DNA from: Mycolicibacterium litorale
GTDB lineage: Bacteria > Actinomycetota > Actinomycetes > Mycobacteriales > Mycobacteriaceae
Direction: 5' to 3'
Assembly: GCF_010731695.1 (NCBI RefSeq)
Contig: NZ_AP022586.1
Location: forward strand, 4,774,001 to 4,838,000
DNA length: 64,000 nucleotides
Program-made: the position numbers and the translations under genes
Notes under the pieces: model-generated
Database searches by the model: none
What the model was told of the DNA's origin: nothing
The model's input: the letters and a program-made list of their open reading frames with translations, nothing else
In this document: in pieces, positions 10,945 through 22,190 of the stretch
Layout of the letters: each line of letters begins with the position of its first letter
Position numbering within the stretch: position 1 is the first letter of the stretch

Positions 10945-12270
10945 TCAGTTCGTCGCTTGTGGTGGGGGTTGGAAGGGTGTGTACCACCACCAGTCGGCGC
11001 GTTCTCCGCTGGGTCCGCGGTAGGGCGGCACTGTGGGTGGGGGTAGGTTGGGTGGGCGGGCCAGCGATCCGGATCGGAGTTGTCGGCCGGTGCTGTCGGT
11101 GACGGTCAGCTGTGATGCGGGTCCGGTGATGGTGATGATGCCGCGGTGGTGCAGTCGGTGATGGTAGGGGCAGAGCAGCACGAGGTTGTCCAGGTCGGTG
11201 GGCCCGCCGTCTTCCCAGTGCACGATGTGGTGGGCGTGCAGACCACGGGTGGCCTCACAGCCGGGCATCGCGCAGGTGCGGTGGCGGTGTTCGAGCGCGC
11301 GCCGCAGTCGGCGGTTGACCAGGCGGGTGGTGCGCCCGGAGCCGATGACGGCTCCGTCGCGTTCGAACCACACCTCGGCGGTGGCGTCACAGCCCAGGTA
11401 GCGGCGGTCGGCGTCCGAGAGCAGCGGCCCCACATGCAGGGCGGCGATGCGGTCCTTGACATCGACATGCACGACGACGGTGGTGCGGTGGCTGTGGGGG
11501 CGGCGGGTGGCCTCGGCGTCCCAGCCGGCCTCGACCAGGGCGTTGAAGGCATCGATGCGGGTGGGCATCGGTGGCCGGTTCACGGCCGGGCTGTCGCCGT
11601 GGTCGCGTTTCCACTGCGCGATCAGCCCGTCGTGGTGGGACTGCAGCGCGGCCTCGAATGCTGCGCCTTCGATATGGGGCAGTGTGATGGTCCAGCAGGT
11701 GAATTCGTCGTCGGTGGTCGTGGTGATCGACCCGCGCGTCTCCGGCTCGGGCTCGGGTTCGGGCTCGGGTTCGGGCTCGGGTTCGGGCTCGGGTTCGGGC
11801 TCGGGTTCGTCGTCGGCGTCGGGGTCGGGTGCTGGTTCGGGTTCGGGTTTTGGTTCGAGTTTGATCGCGGTGCGTAGCTGGCTGACCGAGGCGTTGGCGG
11901 CGAGTTCGGCGTAGTGGTCATCAGAGCCTGGGCTGGCGGCGTCGGCGATGGCCCCGACTTGGTCGAGTGAGAGCCGCCCTGCGCGCAGGTCTGCCACGCA
12001 GCGGGGGAACTCGGCGATCCGCTGGGCGATGGTGGCGACGGTTTTCGCATTCGTGGGGGACACTCCGGTTTTCCATGCCACCAATGCGGCGATGGAGCGG
12101 GCACCGGTGGCGCCCCATAGTTCGTCACCGTCGATCTCGGCCACGATTTCCACGATGCGCCCGTCGATGGCGTTGCGCTGACCGGTCAGCTCCGCGAGTT
12201 CCTCGAAGCGCGCCTCGAGCCGCGCAGCGCGGGGCGCGCTGGGGACGAAAGATGGTGCGCTCGAAGACAT
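10945..12270 (-). CDS. DUF222 / HNH endonuclease domain protein (13E12-repeat family)
   Basis: 441 residues. The N-terminal part is a DUF222 domain and the C-terminal part an HNH nuclease motif: [20 protein letters not shown], then [14 protein letters not shown]. Metal and zinc-type residues are intact (two CxxC-like pairs and the HH). Between them lies a low-complexity acidic segment of alternating Glu and Pro. This family is present in many copies in mycobacteria (13E12 repeats in M. tuberculosis) and is suspected to be mobile or selfish; its role is unproven. It starts 45 nt downstream of the embB stop on the same strand, and ends 8 nt from the kinase gene. Confidence 0.87.
   Translation of the reverse strand: MSSSAPSFVPSAPRAARLEARFEELAELTGQRNAIDGRIVEIVAEIDGDELWGATGARSIAALVAWKTGVSPTNAKTVATIAQRIAEFPRCVADLRAGRLSLDQVGAIADAASPGSDDHYAELAANASVSQLRTAIKLEPKPEPEPAPDPDADDEPEPEPEPEPEPEPEPEPEPEPETRGSITTTTDDEFTCWTITLPHIEGAAFEAALQSHHDGLIAQWKRDHGDSPAVNRPPMPTRIDAFNALVEAGWDAEATRRPHSHRTTVVVHVDVKDRIAALHVGPLLSDADRRYLGCDATAEVWFERDGAVIGSGRTTRLVNRRLRRALEHRHRTCAMPGCEATRGLHAHHIVHWEDGGPTDLDNLVLLCPYHHRLHHRGIITITGPASQLTVTDSTGRQLRSGSLARPPNLPPPTVPPYRGPSGERADWWWYTPFQPPPQATN
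11744..11809 (-). repeat. Glu-Pro coding microsatellite
   Basis: About 66 bp of near-perfect 6/12-bp repeat (ggctcgggttcg on the plus strand) encodes an EPEPEP run in the linker of the DUF222/HNH protein. A degenerate continuation runs to about 11,850. The pure repeat is prone to slippage; all visible units are multiples of 6, so expected length changes stay in frame. Confidence 0.85.
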
Positions 12271-12315
12271 GCCACCATCATGGCAGCGGGGTCTGACAAA
12301 TCTCGGCCCGCAGCC

Positions 12316-15300
12316 CTACGGCTGGATGCGGATCTCACCCGGCTTCCACAGCCCGCTGTGCGTCGCGGTGCCCAGGTCGATCTTCGCCGGTTCGGCGTCG
12401 ACGATCGTGTCGAAGCGGCGCAGCGAACCCCAGTCCTGGCCCCAGTCCTGCGACAGGTAGGTCGACATCACCGACGCCCGCAGCAGCAGGTCGGTGATTC
12501 CCAGCAGGCCGCCGTTGAGGCCGTCCTGCCACGTGTCGGTGGACTGCAGCTTGGCGTAGTAGTCCGGTGAGATGCGGAACTTCGGCACCTCGGTGACCCC
12601 GTTGGCGTGCAGCATCGGCTGCTGGCAGGGAAAAGCCAACCCGACCGCCCAGTCCAGCAGCACGGGCTGCTCGGAGCCGACGTACTCCTGCACCGACCGA
12701 ACCTCGGGGACGCGCGGCGGCGTCACCGCGATCCAGTCGCCCTGGCCCAGGTTCAGGTCTTCGGCGATCACCCGCACCGCGACGGCGTCGGCCGGGACCA
12801 GATCCCGCGGGTAGCGCAGGTTGCGCCACGACGGCGTCGGGCCGATGTCGTAGGGGTCGACGCGGCCCGCGGGCACCGGCGCCCCGTCGGGGCCGCGGCG
12901 GGCGTATTCCAGCGCGACGGTCTGCCCGTCGGTGAATCCTTCGGCGACACTGCGTCCGGCGATCGTCCCTGCGGCGGTGATGGTCACCAACGGGTGGGCG
13001 TCGTCCGGAGCGGGCAGTTCGTACCAGGCCGAGGCCAGCCGGCTCTCCTGTTGCACGCCAGACGAATACGTTCCCGCGACGGGAACGCGGGCCGGATCCA
13101 GCCCGTAGGGCAGCGGCACCGTGGACCCGTTCACGCCGGGGCGCGACAGCTTCTCGGGCCGGTTCCAGTCGTAGTCGGTGCCGGGCTGCGGGTTGTTCAG
13201 CCGGATCGCCTCGGCGATGATCCGCTCCGGAACGCCGTTGGGGGAGAAGCCGACCGGATCGGTTCCGCCGAGCGGCCCCAGCGGACCGTAATTGCCGGGC
13301 AGCGGCCGCAGGAAGCCCGCGTTGGAGTCGGGTTCGACGAGCACGTCGTCGGCCAGGCCGCAGCCGCCGGCGAACGCCCGGATGTTGGCCCACCCGTTGG
13401 AGTAGGTGGGGTACTGGCGCACCACACCGACGGCCATCGACGCCACGAACACCACGACCATGAACCCCGCAGCGATGGGAAGCGGTGCGGCCGTGAGCTT
13501 GTCGACGATGCGTGATTCGCCGCGCTGGGTGAGGTGCAGCCAGAACGCCCACACTGCGGCGACGGCGAACAGCGCGAAGAACACCGCGCTGACGGTCACG
13601 CCGCCCAGTTGGGGGACCGAGGTGTTGAACGGCACCCCGAAGTTCGAGACGTACCACCAGCCGTTGGTCGACGCGAAGCACAGCGCCAGCACGAACAGCA
13701 GCGCCGCCAGGAACGCCATCCGGTTGCGCGCCGAACGCAGCACCGCCGGTGACACCAGCACCGTCGTCAGCGCCGCCATGGCCCCGCCCACCGCCGCGAA
13801 CAGCCCGAAGTGGTGGATCCACTTCGTGGGGGTGAACATCAGGAAGAAGATCGTCGCGAAGATGACGCCCATCAGCCGCCAGGCCGGACCGCGTGCCACC
13901 CCGGCAACGCGCTTGCGTCGCAACATCATGAACAGCGACGGGAACAGGCACAGCGCGGCGAACAGGAACGCCACGCGCCGCGAGATCGCCGCGTCGGTGG
14001 TCGGCAGGATCAGGTAGTAGTAGCGAAGGACTTCGGTGTACCACTCCTGGCTGGGGCCGATCGCGGTGCGAATCCTGGTGGCTTCCAGCACTGTTGCGAG
14101 TGTCTGGTCGGCGAACACCACGGCCAGCACGACGGTGCCCGCGGCGAGCAGCGGTGCGATCAATGGCCAGGTGCCGACGATCTGCCTGCGCCGCATCAGG
14201 ATTCGCAGGATCGGCCGGCCGCCTGCCACCAGCGCGGCCACCGCGATCAGGCCCGTGGGCTGGATGCCGAGTGTGAACGCGGCGCTGATGATCGCGAGCG
14301 CGGCGGGGGTGAGCCGGCCCGAGGTGATGGCCCGCTCGATGAGGACGTAGGTGATCAGCGCACCCGTGGCGATCTGGCCCTCCGGCCGCAGCCCGTTGTT
14401 GAACGCCATCCACGAGGCCAGCAGCACCAGCCCTGCCGACCACAATGCAGCGCGGCTGCCCATCACGGCGGGCCCGAGCCGGGGCAGTACTTCGCGGCTC
14501 AGCAGCAGCCAGCAGATCAGCGAGCAGATCAGGTCGGGCAGCCGGATCCAGATGCTGGCGTCGCTGACGTGGGTCATCAGCGCCAGCAGGTTGTAGTACC
14601 AGCCGAACGGGTCTTCGGGGCTGCCGAACCAGCGGAAGTAGTTCGACATGTAGCCGGCGTGGTCGGCCACCCGCGCCATGCCGAGGATGTAGCCGTCGTC
14701 CGACGAGTTGGCGCCGATGACGTACCAGACCAGGAATCCGGCGACCACCACCAGGTCGACCGGGCTGAAGGTGCGCCAGCGGGTCGGGATGACGTGGTGC
14801 ATGCGCCGGCCGTCGAGGCGGTCCAGCCGCCACAGCGCGAGCAGCGCGATGACGGTCGAGATGATCGCCAGCAGGATCGCGGTCAGCTTCAGCGCCGTCG
14901 GCTGCGTGGTGAACCGAGTGTCGATGGTCGCCGAGAACGACAGCCCCGGCGGTGCGGGCCCGGTGAGATCGGTGAACACGCCGACGATCGCGGGCCTCAG
15001 GTTCGGGTCGGGGTAGCCGGTGCGCTGCGGTGACCCGTCGGCCTTGCGCAGTCCGACGAAGTCGGCGAACGTGCCGTCCTGCGACGAGGTGATGTCGATG
15101 CGGTCGCAGCCCGGGCTACCGGTGACCCGGTTCCGGTTGACGCTGGCGACCACGACGTTGCGGACGATGACGTCGACGCGGGTGCGCGTGACGTTGACGA
15201 GCATCGCGTTCAGCGCGGCGTCGCGGCCCTCGGCCGGTGCGGTGCCCAGCACCAGGCCGCCGTCGCGGGGCATGGTGCGGATGACCTCACACGGCACGGT

Positions 15301-15612
15301 CGCGGTCAGGCTCACCGGCGCCTGGGAGATCAGCGGTGCGGTGACGTTGGCGAACTGGCCCTGCTGCGGCCAGTTCAGCGTCGCGGTGGTCTGGGTGACC
15401 GGCAGCAGCGGCGTCGCCACCGCCATGACGAAGCCGAGCAGCCCGGCGATCGTGGCGACCCAGCGCGCGATCTTCACATCCCTACCGGCCGGCCGCGTCG
15501 GGGCGGCCGCGGTGTCGTCCGGCGCCACGGCCGTACTCACGGCTTGACCTGATGCGCCGTTCACGGCTTGACCTGATGTGCCGTTCACGGCGTCGCCCGA
15601 TGTGCCGTTCAC
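12316..15612 (-). CDS. embB: EmbB arabinosyltransferase
   Basis: 1,098 residues from the GTG at 15,612, whose GTGA overlaps the embA stop. In-frame GTGs at 15,645 (upstream) and 15,588, 15,564, 15,540 (downstream) are also possible. EmbB is a polytopic GT-C enzyme that uses decaprenyl-phospho-arabinofuranose to build arabinogalactan with EmbA, and is the main ethambutol target. Shown by: the N-terminal helix followed by [19 protein letters not shown]; an external loop with two adjacent aspartates in [20 protein letters not shown], the first being the catalytic-type Asp305; and a C-terminal carbohydrate-binding region. Met312 corresponds by alignment to Met306 of M. tuberculosis. It is the last gene of the dprE1-embB run. 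Confidence 0.96.
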   Translation of the reverse strand: MNGTSGDAVNGTSGQAVNGASGQAVSTAVAPDDTAAAPTRPAGRDVKIARWVATIAGLLGFVMAVATPLLPVTQTTATLNWPQQGQFANVTAPLISQAPVSLTATVPCEVIRTMPRDGGLVLGTAPAEGRDAALNAMLVNVTRTRVDVIVRNVVVASVNRNRVTGSPGCDRIDITSSQDGTFADFVGLRKADGSPQRTGYPDPNLRPAIVGVFTDLTGPAPPGLSFSATIDTRFTTQPTALKLTAILLAIISTVIALLALWRLDRLDGRRMHHVIPTRWRTFSPVDLVVVAGFLVWYVIGANSSDDGYILGMARVADHAGYMSNYFRWFGSPEDPFGWYYNLLALMTHVSDASIWIRLPDLICSLICWLLLSREVLPRLGPAVMGSRAALWSAGLVLLASWMAFNNGLRPEGQIATGALITYVLIERAITSGRLTPAALAIISAAFTLGIQPTGLIAVAALVAGGRPILRILMRRRQIVGTWPLIAPLLAAGTVVLAVVFADQTLATVLEATRIRTAIGPSQEWYTEVLRYYYLILPTTDAAISRRVAFLFAALCLFPSLFMMLRRKRVAGVARGPAWRLMGVIFATIFFLMFTPTKWIHHFGLFAAVGGAMAALTTVLVSPAVLRSARNRMAFLAALLFVLALCFASTNGWWYVSNFGVPFNTSVPQLGGVTVSAVFFALFAVAAVWAFWLHLTQRGESRIVDKLTAAPLPIAAGFMVVVFVASMAVGVVRQYPTYSNGWANIRAFAGGCGLADDVLVEPDSNAGFLRPLPGNYGPLGPLGGTDPVGFSPNGVPERIIAEAIRLNNPQPGTDYDWNRPEKLSRPGVNGSTVPLPYGLDPARVPVAGTYSSGVQQESRLASAWYELPAPDDAHPLVTITAAGTIAGRSVAEGFTDGQTVALEYARRGPDGAPVPAGRVDPYDIGPTPSWRNLRYPRDLVPADAVAVRVIAEDLNLGQGDWIAVTPPRVPEVRSVQEYVGSEQPVLLDWAVGLAFPCQQPMLHANGVTEVPKFRISPDYYAKLQSTDTWQDGLNGGLLGITDLLLRASVMSTYLSQDWGQDWGSLRRFDTIVDAEPAKIDLGTATHSGLWKPGEIRIQP
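15541..15612 (-). repeat. Three 24-bp tandem repeats at the embA/embB junction, each with a GTG start
   Basis: Units at 15,541-15,564, 15,565-15,588 and 15,589-15,612. Read on the minus strand each begins GTGAACGGC and encodes VNGTSG(Q/D)A-like repeats at the EmbB N-terminus. Each unit offers a GTG in the embB frame, with a fourth GTG at 15,540 directly after the array. In units 1 and 2 an AGGTCAAGCC stretch precedes the next GTG and could serve as a weak ribosome binding site. Confidence 0.88.
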
Positions 15613-18600
15613 GGCAGTGCCCTGATCGGTCCGCCCCGGCTCCACCCGAACACTCGTTTCGATCCTTCCTCGATGACGGCGTCGGGCGCCTCGTCACGCG
15701 GCACAACCCGGATATAGCGTTCGATCGAACCCCAGTCCCGATACCAGTCGTCGCGCAGGTAGGTCGGGATCGTCGCGGTCCGCAGCAGCGCCTGGATGAA
15801 CAGGAACGGGCCGCCGTCCTCCGCGGACTGCCACTGATTCGACGACGCGACCACCTGCTTGAAGTTCGGCAGGATCCGGTACTCCGGCAGTTCGGCCACC
15901 CCGAGGTGTTCGGTGAACGGCCGCTGGCATGGGAAGTTGGCGGCGGTGGCGATGTCCATCAGCACCGGCGTCTGCGAGCCGAGGAAGCTGCTGGCGGTCT
16001 CGAGCACCGGCACCCGCGGCGGGGTGAACGCGAACCACTGGTCTTCCGACAGGTTCGGGTCGTCGGCGACGATGCGGGCCACGTTGGCCTCCGGCGGCGC
16101 CCACGACAGCGGGAACCGCAGGTTGCGCCACGCCTTCTGCTGCACGATGTCGATCGGCTGCACCTCGTCGAGGGCCTGGTACGAGCCGTCGGGCCGGTGC
16201 ACGCCCCACTGCAGTTTGAGCGACTGGCCGTAGTTGAACGAGCCGTCCTCCTCGTAGTACCAGATGGCCCCGGCGGCGGCGACGGTCACCAGCGGCCGGT
16301 CGGGGGTCCGGGGTGGCAGCTGGTACCACGCCGACGTCGCCTCGGCGGCGACGGTGTTCTCGTCGAAGCTGCCCATCACCGGGGTGCGGTCGGGGTCGAG
16401 CCCGAACGGCAGGAACACCCGCGACCCGTTGACACCCTCGGGGCCGTAGCCGCCGCCGGTGCCTGCCGCGTAGCCGACGCCGATGTTCGGTTTGTCGACG
16501 GGCCCGTCGGAGTTCACCGTGCCCGGGTTGGCGGCGACGGGTTCGGCGGGTTCGAGGGTGTCGCTTACCCCGTTGGGGGTGAAGCCGACGGGGTCCTCGC
16601 CGCCGAGCGGGCCGTACTCGCCGAAGCGCTGCCCCGGAACGGGTTGCAGCATGCCGGCATTGGTGTCGGCCTCGACGAGCACCTCGTCGGCCATCGCGCA
16701 GCTGTCGGCGGACAGTCCCGACCGCAGCGCGGCCGCGTTGGCGGCGCCGATCGTGTAGACGGGGTAGCGGCCGACGGTGGCCTTGACCATCGAGCCGAGT
16801 TCGAGCACCACCATGATGACGGCGACGACGAGCAGCGGCGTCGATGCGAGCGCGCGGTTGCGGCCGGTGTCGGCGACCTCGGTGTGCCCGGCGTAGTCCA
16901 TGCGGAAGTGCAGCCAGCCGGCCAGCACGCCGCAGGCGATGGCCAGCACCAGGAAGATCGTGGTGACCGGGTAGCCGACGATGACCGGTTGCTTGTCGAA
17001 CCACGGCACCCCGTAGTTGCCGACGTAGAACCAGCCGTTGATCCCGGAGGTCGACCACGCGAGCACGAACAGCAGCGCGGTCACGTAGAGCGCCAGGTTC
17101 CGGCGGCTGTTGACCCCGACCCGGGCGAACGCGAACGCGGTGACGGCGCCCAGGGCGCCCGCCAGGCCGGCGAACGCCCCGAACTGCACCGCCCATTTCG
17201 TGGGGGTGAGGGTCAGCAGCAGCAGCCCGACGGCGGTGGTGCCGGCCAGCCGCCACACCGGGCCGCTGAAGGTGCCGGGCAGCCGTCCGCGGCGCAACAG
17301 CAGCACGATGAGCCCGAACAGGCACAGCAGCAGGATGAAGACCGAGAAGCGGCGGGTCAGCGAGCCGTCCACGCTGTCCTCGACCGTGAGGAAGTAGTAC
17401 CGCAGGAACTCCTGGTACCAGGGCAGCGTCGGTCCGACGACGTATTTGATGCGCACCGATTCGGCGACGGTGGCCAGGGTCTGATCGCGGAAGATCAGGA
17501 CGAACACCAGCGACGCCGCGGCCAGCAGCGGCGCGATCGAGGACAGCAGCCCGTCGACGGGGCGGCGGGCGGAGACGTTGCTGGCGATGCCGCGCGCGCC
17601 CACGAGCAGCGGGGCCAGCGCGATCAGACCCTGCGGCGCGAGCGTCACCGAGAACATCGCGATCACGACGGCGACCGCGGCGGGCCACAGCCGGCGGGTG
17701 CCGATGGTCCGTTCGACCAGCATCCACACCGCGATCACCGCGAACGCGATGAGCGGTTCGGGCCGCAGGCCGTTGTTGAACGGCAGCCAGGCCGCCAGGA
17801 ACACCGCGCCTGCGGTCCACACCGCGACCCGGTTGGCGGCCAGGCGCCTGCCGAGCCGGGGGATCACGCACCGGCTGATGATCAGCCACGTCGCGATCGC
17901 CGCCGCTGTGGCGGGGATGCGCATCCACACGCCGGCGGTGCTGATCGACGCGAGGTGCGACAGCACGCTCTGGTACCAGTCGAACGGGGCTTCCGACGCC
18001 CCGAAGTAGCGGAAGTAGTTGGTGGTGTAGCCGGCGTCGCCCGCCACTCGCGCGATCGTCAGGTTGTAGCCGTCGTCCGACGACTGCGCGCCGACCACGT
18101 GCCACACCAGCAGCCCGCCGACCACGCCGATGTCGGCCAGCCACGTCGACAGGCCGACCCGCCGCAGCCGCCGCCAGCCGCGCGGGATGCTGCGGCCGAC
18201 GCGGCGGTCGAGCAGGGCCAGCGCGATGATCGAGCCCAGCACGCACAGCACGCCCAGCGTCATCACCGCGAGCTTGAGCAGTGTGGGGCTGGTGATGAAC
18301 CGGGTGTCGACGTCGATGCGGGCGGAAAGGCGGGGTTCCGATGTCGCCGCCGGGGCGGCTCCGGGCTGCGACGCCACCTCCAGGTCGGTGAACACCCCGG
18401 CGACCTGCGGGCGCTTCTCGGGGGCGAGCGTGCCTGCCGCCCCGGGGATGCCGACGAAGTCGGCGCCCACCGCGCCGACGGTGGCCCAGATGCGCAGTTC
18501 GCTGCAGGCGCCCGCGGCGATCGCGGCACGCGGGGCGACCGCGGCGACCGAATCGCGGAACGCCACGACGACGTCGTCGGTGTTGGCGCGCACGAAGAGT

Positions 18601-18893
18601 CCGTTGCGGCCCGCGGCGATGCCGCCGGGCGGGATGGTCGAGAACACCAGGCCGCCGTCGGCGGGCATGGTGGCCATCACCTGGCAGGGGATCGTCACGT
18701 CCAGCGACAGCGGCGCACCGGACACCAGCGGCGCGGTCAGGTCACCGACGAACCCGTCCGCGGCGGGGGCCTGCGGCCACACGATGGTGGCGGTGGTCTG
18801 CTTGACCGGCAGCAGCGGGGCCAACGCGCACAGCACGATGCCCGCCAAGCCCGCGATGACAGCGATCAGGCGGATGGAACGGTGTGCGGGCAC
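15609..18893 (-). CDS. embA: EmbA arabinosyltransferase
   Basis: 1,094 residues, GTG start at 18,893. EmbA pairs with EmbB to add arabinan to the galactan chain of the cell wall. It has the shared Emb layout: an N-terminal helix and [14 protein letters not shown], an external loop with [20 protein letters not shown] containing the GT-C aspartate pair, many membrane helices, and a large C-terminal extracytoplasmic domain ending in a carbohydrate-binding module. Assignment as EmbA rather than EmbB or EmbC rests on gene order (embC-embA-embB) and on the divergent loop (NLTIARV in place of ILGMARV). It starts 24 nt after the embC stop, and its own TGA overlaps the embB GTG. Confidence 0.95.
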   Translation of the reverse strand: MPAHRSIRLIAVIAGLAGIVLCALAPLLPVKQTTATIVWPQAPAADGFVGDLTAPLVSGAPLSLDVTIPCQVMATMPADGGLVFSTIPPGGIAAGRNGLFVRANTDDVVVAFRDSVAAVAPRAAIAAGACSELRIWATVGAVGADFVGIPGAAGTLAPEKRPQVAGVFTDLEVASQPGAAPAATSEPRLSARIDVDTRFITSPTLLKLAVMTLGVLCVLGSIIALALLDRRVGRSIPRGWRRLRRVGLSTWLADIGVVGGLLVWHVVGAQSSDDGYNLTIARVAGDAGYTTNYFRYFGASEAPFDWYQSVLSHLASISTAGVWMRIPATAAAIATWLIISRCVIPRLGRRLAANRVAVWTAGAVFLAAWLPFNNGLRPEPLIAFAVIAVWMLVERTIGTRRLWPAAVAVVIAMFSVTLAPQGLIALAPLLVGARGIASNVSARRPVDGLLSSIAPLLAAASLVFVLIFRDQTLATVAESVRIKYVVGPTLPWYQEFLRYYFLTVEDSVDGSLTRRFSVFILLLCLFGLIVLLLRRGRLPGTFSGPVWRLAGTTAVGLLLLTLTPTKWAVQFGAFAGLAGALGAVTAFAFARVGVNSRRNLALYVTALLFVLAWSTSGINGWFYVGNYGVPWFDKQPVIVGYPVTTIFLVLAIACGVLAGWLHFRMDYAGHTEVADTGRNRALASTPLLVVAVIMVVLELGSMVKATVGRYPVYTIGAANAAALRSGLSADSCAMADEVLVEADTNAGMLQPVPGQRFGEYGPLGGEDPVGFTPNGVSDTLEPAEPVAANPGTVNSDGPVDKPNIGVGYAAGTGGGYGPEGVNGSRVFLPFGLDPDRTPVMGSFDENTVAAEATSAWYQLPPRTPDRPLVTVAAAGAIWYYEEDGSFNYGQSLKLQWGVHRPDGSYQALDEVQPIDIVQQKAWRNLRFPLSWAPPEANVARIVADDPNLSEDQWFAFTPPRVPVLETASSFLGSQTPVLMDIATAANFPCQRPFTEHLGVAELPEYRILPNFKQVVASSNQWQSAEDGGPFLFIQALLRTATIPTYLRDDWYRDWGSIERYIRVVPRDEAPDAVIEEGSKRVFGWSRGGPIRALP

Positions 18894-18917
18894 GAGCGTC
18901 GATGGTAGGCGAAGGTC

Positions 18918-21900
18918 CTAATGACGCAGCGGCGCCGGGCTCCACAGGCCGCTACGCGTTGTGGAACCGAGATCCAGCCGTGCCGGTTCGGCGTCCCGGT
19001 AGAACGGCGTGAGCTGCTGTAAGGCGCCCCAGTCGCGGAACCAGTCGTGGTCGAGGTACGTCGGCAGGGTGGTCGGCCGCACCAGCAGTTCAGTGATGCC
19101 GAGCGGGCCGCCGCCGAGGTAGTCCATCACCGGCGAGTTGGCCTCCGCGCCGAACCGGTCCGGCATGATCCGCCACTTGGGCACCTCGATGACGCCGTCG
19201 CGGTGGTCGAACGGCCGCTGGCAGGGGAACGCCAGGCCGACCAGCCAGTCCAGCAGCACCGGATCCTGCGACCCGACCACCTCCTGCAGCGTCCGCAGTT
19301 CGGCGATGCGGGGCGGGGTCAGGGCGATCCAGTGCTCCGGGCTCAGGTCGTCGTCGCCGGCGACCAGCCGGATGCGGGTGGCGTCGGCGGGGATCGCCGA
19401 CAGCGGCAACCGCAGGTTGCGCCATGCCGGGGAGGCCCCGACGTCGCCCAGGCCGACGCTGCCGCCCGGCTCCGAATCGGCGCCGCCGTCGTCGGTGGCC
19501 CACTGCACCACGACCTCGCCGGGATCGAAGCGGCCCGCCGCCGACACCACCAGCAGCGGTCCGGCGGAGTCCCGGTCGGGCAGCCGGTACCAGGCCGAGC
19601 GCAGGCTGGCCGGCGCCTGGGTGCCGCTGCGCCAGCTGCCCAGCACCGGGGTGCGGGCGGGGTTGAGGTTGAACGGCAGCCGGGCGCGGGAGCCGTTGAC
19701 GCCCGCGCGGGCGGTCGTGCCGCCCTCGGTGCCGGCCTCGCCACCGGTCTCGGTGTCGCCGTCGGTGTCGGCGAAGTTCGTCGCCCCCGGCTGGTCCATC
19801 ACGGCGTCGGCGGAGACGTCGGACGGGATGCCGTTGGGGCTGAACCCCTGTGCGGTTGCGGCGCCGAGCGCGGCGCCGACGGGAACCCCGATCGGCGCCA
19901 GGAATCCGGCGTTGGGGTCCTGTTCGACCAGCACGTCTTCGGCCAGCCCGCACGTCTTGCCGGTCAGCGCCTCCAGGTTGGACCGTCCGACCGTCCACGC
20001 CGGGTACTGGCTGACCATCGCCACCGTCAGCGACACCACCTCGAACATCACGACCAGCCACGCGGCGATCGCCAGCGGGGACTGCACGATGCGGCGCCAC
20101 CGCCAGCGGCCGTCGTCGGCGGGGGAGGTGTCGCGGCCCGAGAAGTGGAACCACGCCGCCAGCAGCAGCGTCAGCACCGACAGTCCGAGCAGCATCGTGG
20201 TGAACCCGAACTTGTACTCGGGGAACGAGTTCGACCACGGCACCCCGAAGTTGGAGACGTACCACCAGCCGTTGACGGTCGCGAACGACAGCGCGGCGAC
20301 GAACAGCACGGTGGCCGCGAACATGGCGCGGTTGCGGCGCGACCGCATCGCGGCGGCCAGCACGGCGACGGCGGCCAGTGCGCCCAGCGATCCGGCGAGC
20401 CCGGCGAACACCCCGAAGTGGTGGGTCCACTTGGTGGGGGTGAACATCATGACCAGGAACGAGATGATCGTGATGCCGATGATGCGGCGACTCGGGCCGG
20501 CCGCGGTGCCGGGGATGCGGCCCTTGCGCAGCGTCATCGCCACGGAGACGGCGAGCGCGAGCAGCAGCGTCAGCACCGCGAAGCGCCGCGCCACCGACCC
20601 GTCGGGGCTGGTGGTGAACAGCCGTGAGTAGCGGATGTGCTCGTCGAACCAGCTCAGGCTCGGCCCGACCGCGCTCTTGAAGCTGCTGGCCTGCAGTTCG
20701 CCGACCAGGGTCTGGTCCCGGAAGATCAGGATCGCGGTGACGGTGCCCGCGGCGAGGATCGGCGCGAGCAGCGCCAGGTAGCCGAACCGCGAGGTGTGCC
20801 GGGCGACGATGGTCTTGAGCGGGCCGACGGCGACCAGCAGCGCGCCGACGGCGGCGATGCCGGTGGGCCCGGAGAACAGGGTGAGCGCGCCGATGATGAT
20901 CGCGATCGCGACCGGTAGCAGCCGGCTGGTCGCCACCCCGCGTTCCACCGAGCACCAGGTCAGCAGGATGCCCAGCGCGATGATCGGCTCGGGGCGCAGG
21001 CCGTTGTTCAGCGGCAGCCAGAACGCCAGGAACATGCCGGCGGCCGTCCACGCCGCCGCGCGGTTCACCTTCACCGCGTGGCCGAGGCGCGGGATCACCT
21101 CGCGGCTGATCACCCACCAGCAGGCCAGCGCCATCAGCAGGGTCGGCAGCCGCATCCACACGCTGGCGGTGCTGACGTTCGACCACAGCGCGAGCAGGTC
21201 GTAGTACCAGCCGAACGGCGCTTCGGGGGTGCCGAACCAGCGGTAGTAGTTGGCCATGTAGCCGGCGTGTTCGGACACCCGGGCCATGGTCAGGATGTAG
21301 CCGTCGTCGGCGGTGTTGGCGCCGACGAAGTGCCACCACACCAGCACCGCGGTGACCACACCGTCCAGCGGCGTCATGGACCACCAGCGCGACGGCAGGA
21401 ACCGGCGGTGGCGCATCCCGTCGTCGGTGTCGAGGACGTGCAGCGCGCCCAGCGCGATGACGGTCAGCGCTACACCGGCGAACATCACCAGCAGTTTGAG
21501 CAGGGTGGGGGTGCTGCTGTAGCGCGAGTCGACGGTCGCGGAGAACTGCAGGCCGGGCGGCGCGGGTCCGGACAGGTCGGTGAAGACGCCGACGATCTGC
21601 GGGCGGAAGTCGTAGCCGCTGCGTTCGCCGCGCAGCGGTTCACCGGGGGCTTCTCCCGGTTCCACGTCGTCCGGCCCCTTCACCAGCCCGACGAATTCGC
21701 CGGTCACCTTGTCGGCGTGGGCGGTGAACACGAAGCGCTCGCACTGCTGGCTGAGCACCTCGGTCAGCGGCGCGCTGACCACCGGGGTGTTGCGGACGAT
21801 GACCAGCAGGTCGTTGCCCACCCGCTCGATCAGCAGACCGCGGTCGACGGCCTTGGGGGCCTGTTTGGGGACCGTGGACAGCAGCACGGTGCGCCCGGCG

Positions 21901-22190
21901 TTGGCCGGTCCGGCCAGTCCGGCGGCCACCTGACACGGCACCGTGATGGTGAGGTCGGTGGCGACGTAGCCGATCAGGGGTGCGTCGACGCTGCGCAGCA
22001 CGCCGCTCTGCGGCCAGTTCAGTTCGGCCGTCGTCTGTTTCACCGGTAGCAGCGGGGTTGCCAGCGCCATCGCCGCGCCGAGCAAGCCGGCGACGATCGC
22101 GATGAGGCGCGCCGTCCGATGGTTGCTCCCGACCGCAACCCCAGGTTTCACGGGCCTAGATGTTAACGGCCGTGGCTGGGTGTCAGCCAT
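18918..22190 (-). CDS. embC: EmbC arabinosyltransferase (lipoarabinomannan)
   Basis: 1,090 residues. EmbC extends the arabinan of lipoarabinomannan; it is a GT-C membrane enzyme using decaprenyl-phospho-arabinose. Seen in sequence: [16 protein letters not shown] after the first helix, the loop [20 protein letters not shown] with the first aspartate at residue 295, a run of about a dozen membrane helices, and a C-terminal extracytoplasmic region with a sugar-binding module. The ATG at 22,190 sits inside the aftA stop region: ATGGCTGA gives an 8-nt overlap, a strong reason for this start and for coupled translation. It lies directly upstream of embA. Confidence 0.95.
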   Translation of the reverse strand: MADTQPRPLTSRPVKPGVAVGSNHRTARLIAIVAGLLGAAMALATPLLPVKQTTAELNWPQSGVLRSVDAPLIGYVATDLTITVPCQVAAGLAGPANAGRTVLLSTVPKQAPKAVDRGLLIERVGNDLLVIVRNTPVVSAPLTEVLSQQCERFVFTAHADKVTGEFVGLVKGPDDVEPGEAPGEPLRGERSGYDFRPQIVGVFTDLSGPAPPGLQFSATVDSRYSSTPTLLKLLVMFAGVALTVIALGALHVLDTDDGMRHRRFLPSRWWSMTPLDGVVTAVLVWWHFVGANTADDGYILTMARVSEHAGYMANYYRWFGTPEAPFGWYYDLLALWSNVSTASVWMRLPTLLMALACWWVISREVIPRLGHAVKVNRAAAWTAAGMFLAFWLPLNNGLRPEPIIALGILLTWCSVERGVATSRLLPVAIAIIIGALTLFSGPTGIAAVGALLVAVGPLKTIVARHTSRFGYLALLAPILAAGTVTAILIFRDQTLVGELQASSFKSAVGPSLSWFDEHIRYSRLFTTSPDGSVARRFAVLTLLLALAVSVAMTLRKGRIPGTAAGPSRRIIGITIISFLVMMFTPTKWTHHFGVFAGLAGSLGALAAVAVLAAAMRSRRNRAMFAATVLFVAALSFATVNGWWYVSNFGVPWSNSFPEYKFGFTTMLLGLSVLTLLLAAWFHFSGRDTSPADDGRWRWRRIVQSPLAIAAWLVVMFEVVSLTVAMVSQYPAWTVGRSNLEALTGKTCGLAEDVLVEQDPNAGFLAPIGVPVGAALGAATAQGFSPNGIPSDVSADAVMDQPGATNFADTDGDTETGGEAGTEGGTTARAGVNGSRARLPFNLNPARTPVLGSWRSGTQAPASLRSAWYRLPDRDSAGPLLVVSAAGRFDPGEVVVQWATDDGGADSEPGGSVGLGDVGASPAWRNLRLPLSAIPADATRIRLVAGDDDLSPEHWIALTPPRIAELRTLQEVVGSQDPVLLDWLVGLAFPCQRPFDHRDGVIEVPKWRIMPDRFGAEANSPVMDYLGGGPLGITELLVRPTTLPTYLDHDWFRDWGALQQLTPFYRDAEPARLDLGSTTRSGLWSPAPLRH

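Noticed and set aside
11744..11809. CRISPR-like array
   Set aside because: The units are continuous in-frame Glu-Pro codons with no spacers. The tandem repeats at 7,580-7,618 and 15,541-15,612 also lack spacers. No cas genes are present.
15552..18908. 1,118-codon plus-strand frame opposite embA
   Set aside because: Antisense frame created by third-position GC bias; the translation is low complexity (Arg, Gly, Asp, His) with no motif. The minus-strand embA is certain. The frames at 13,810-15,033, 19,047-20,627 and 22,102-23,997 are the same kind.
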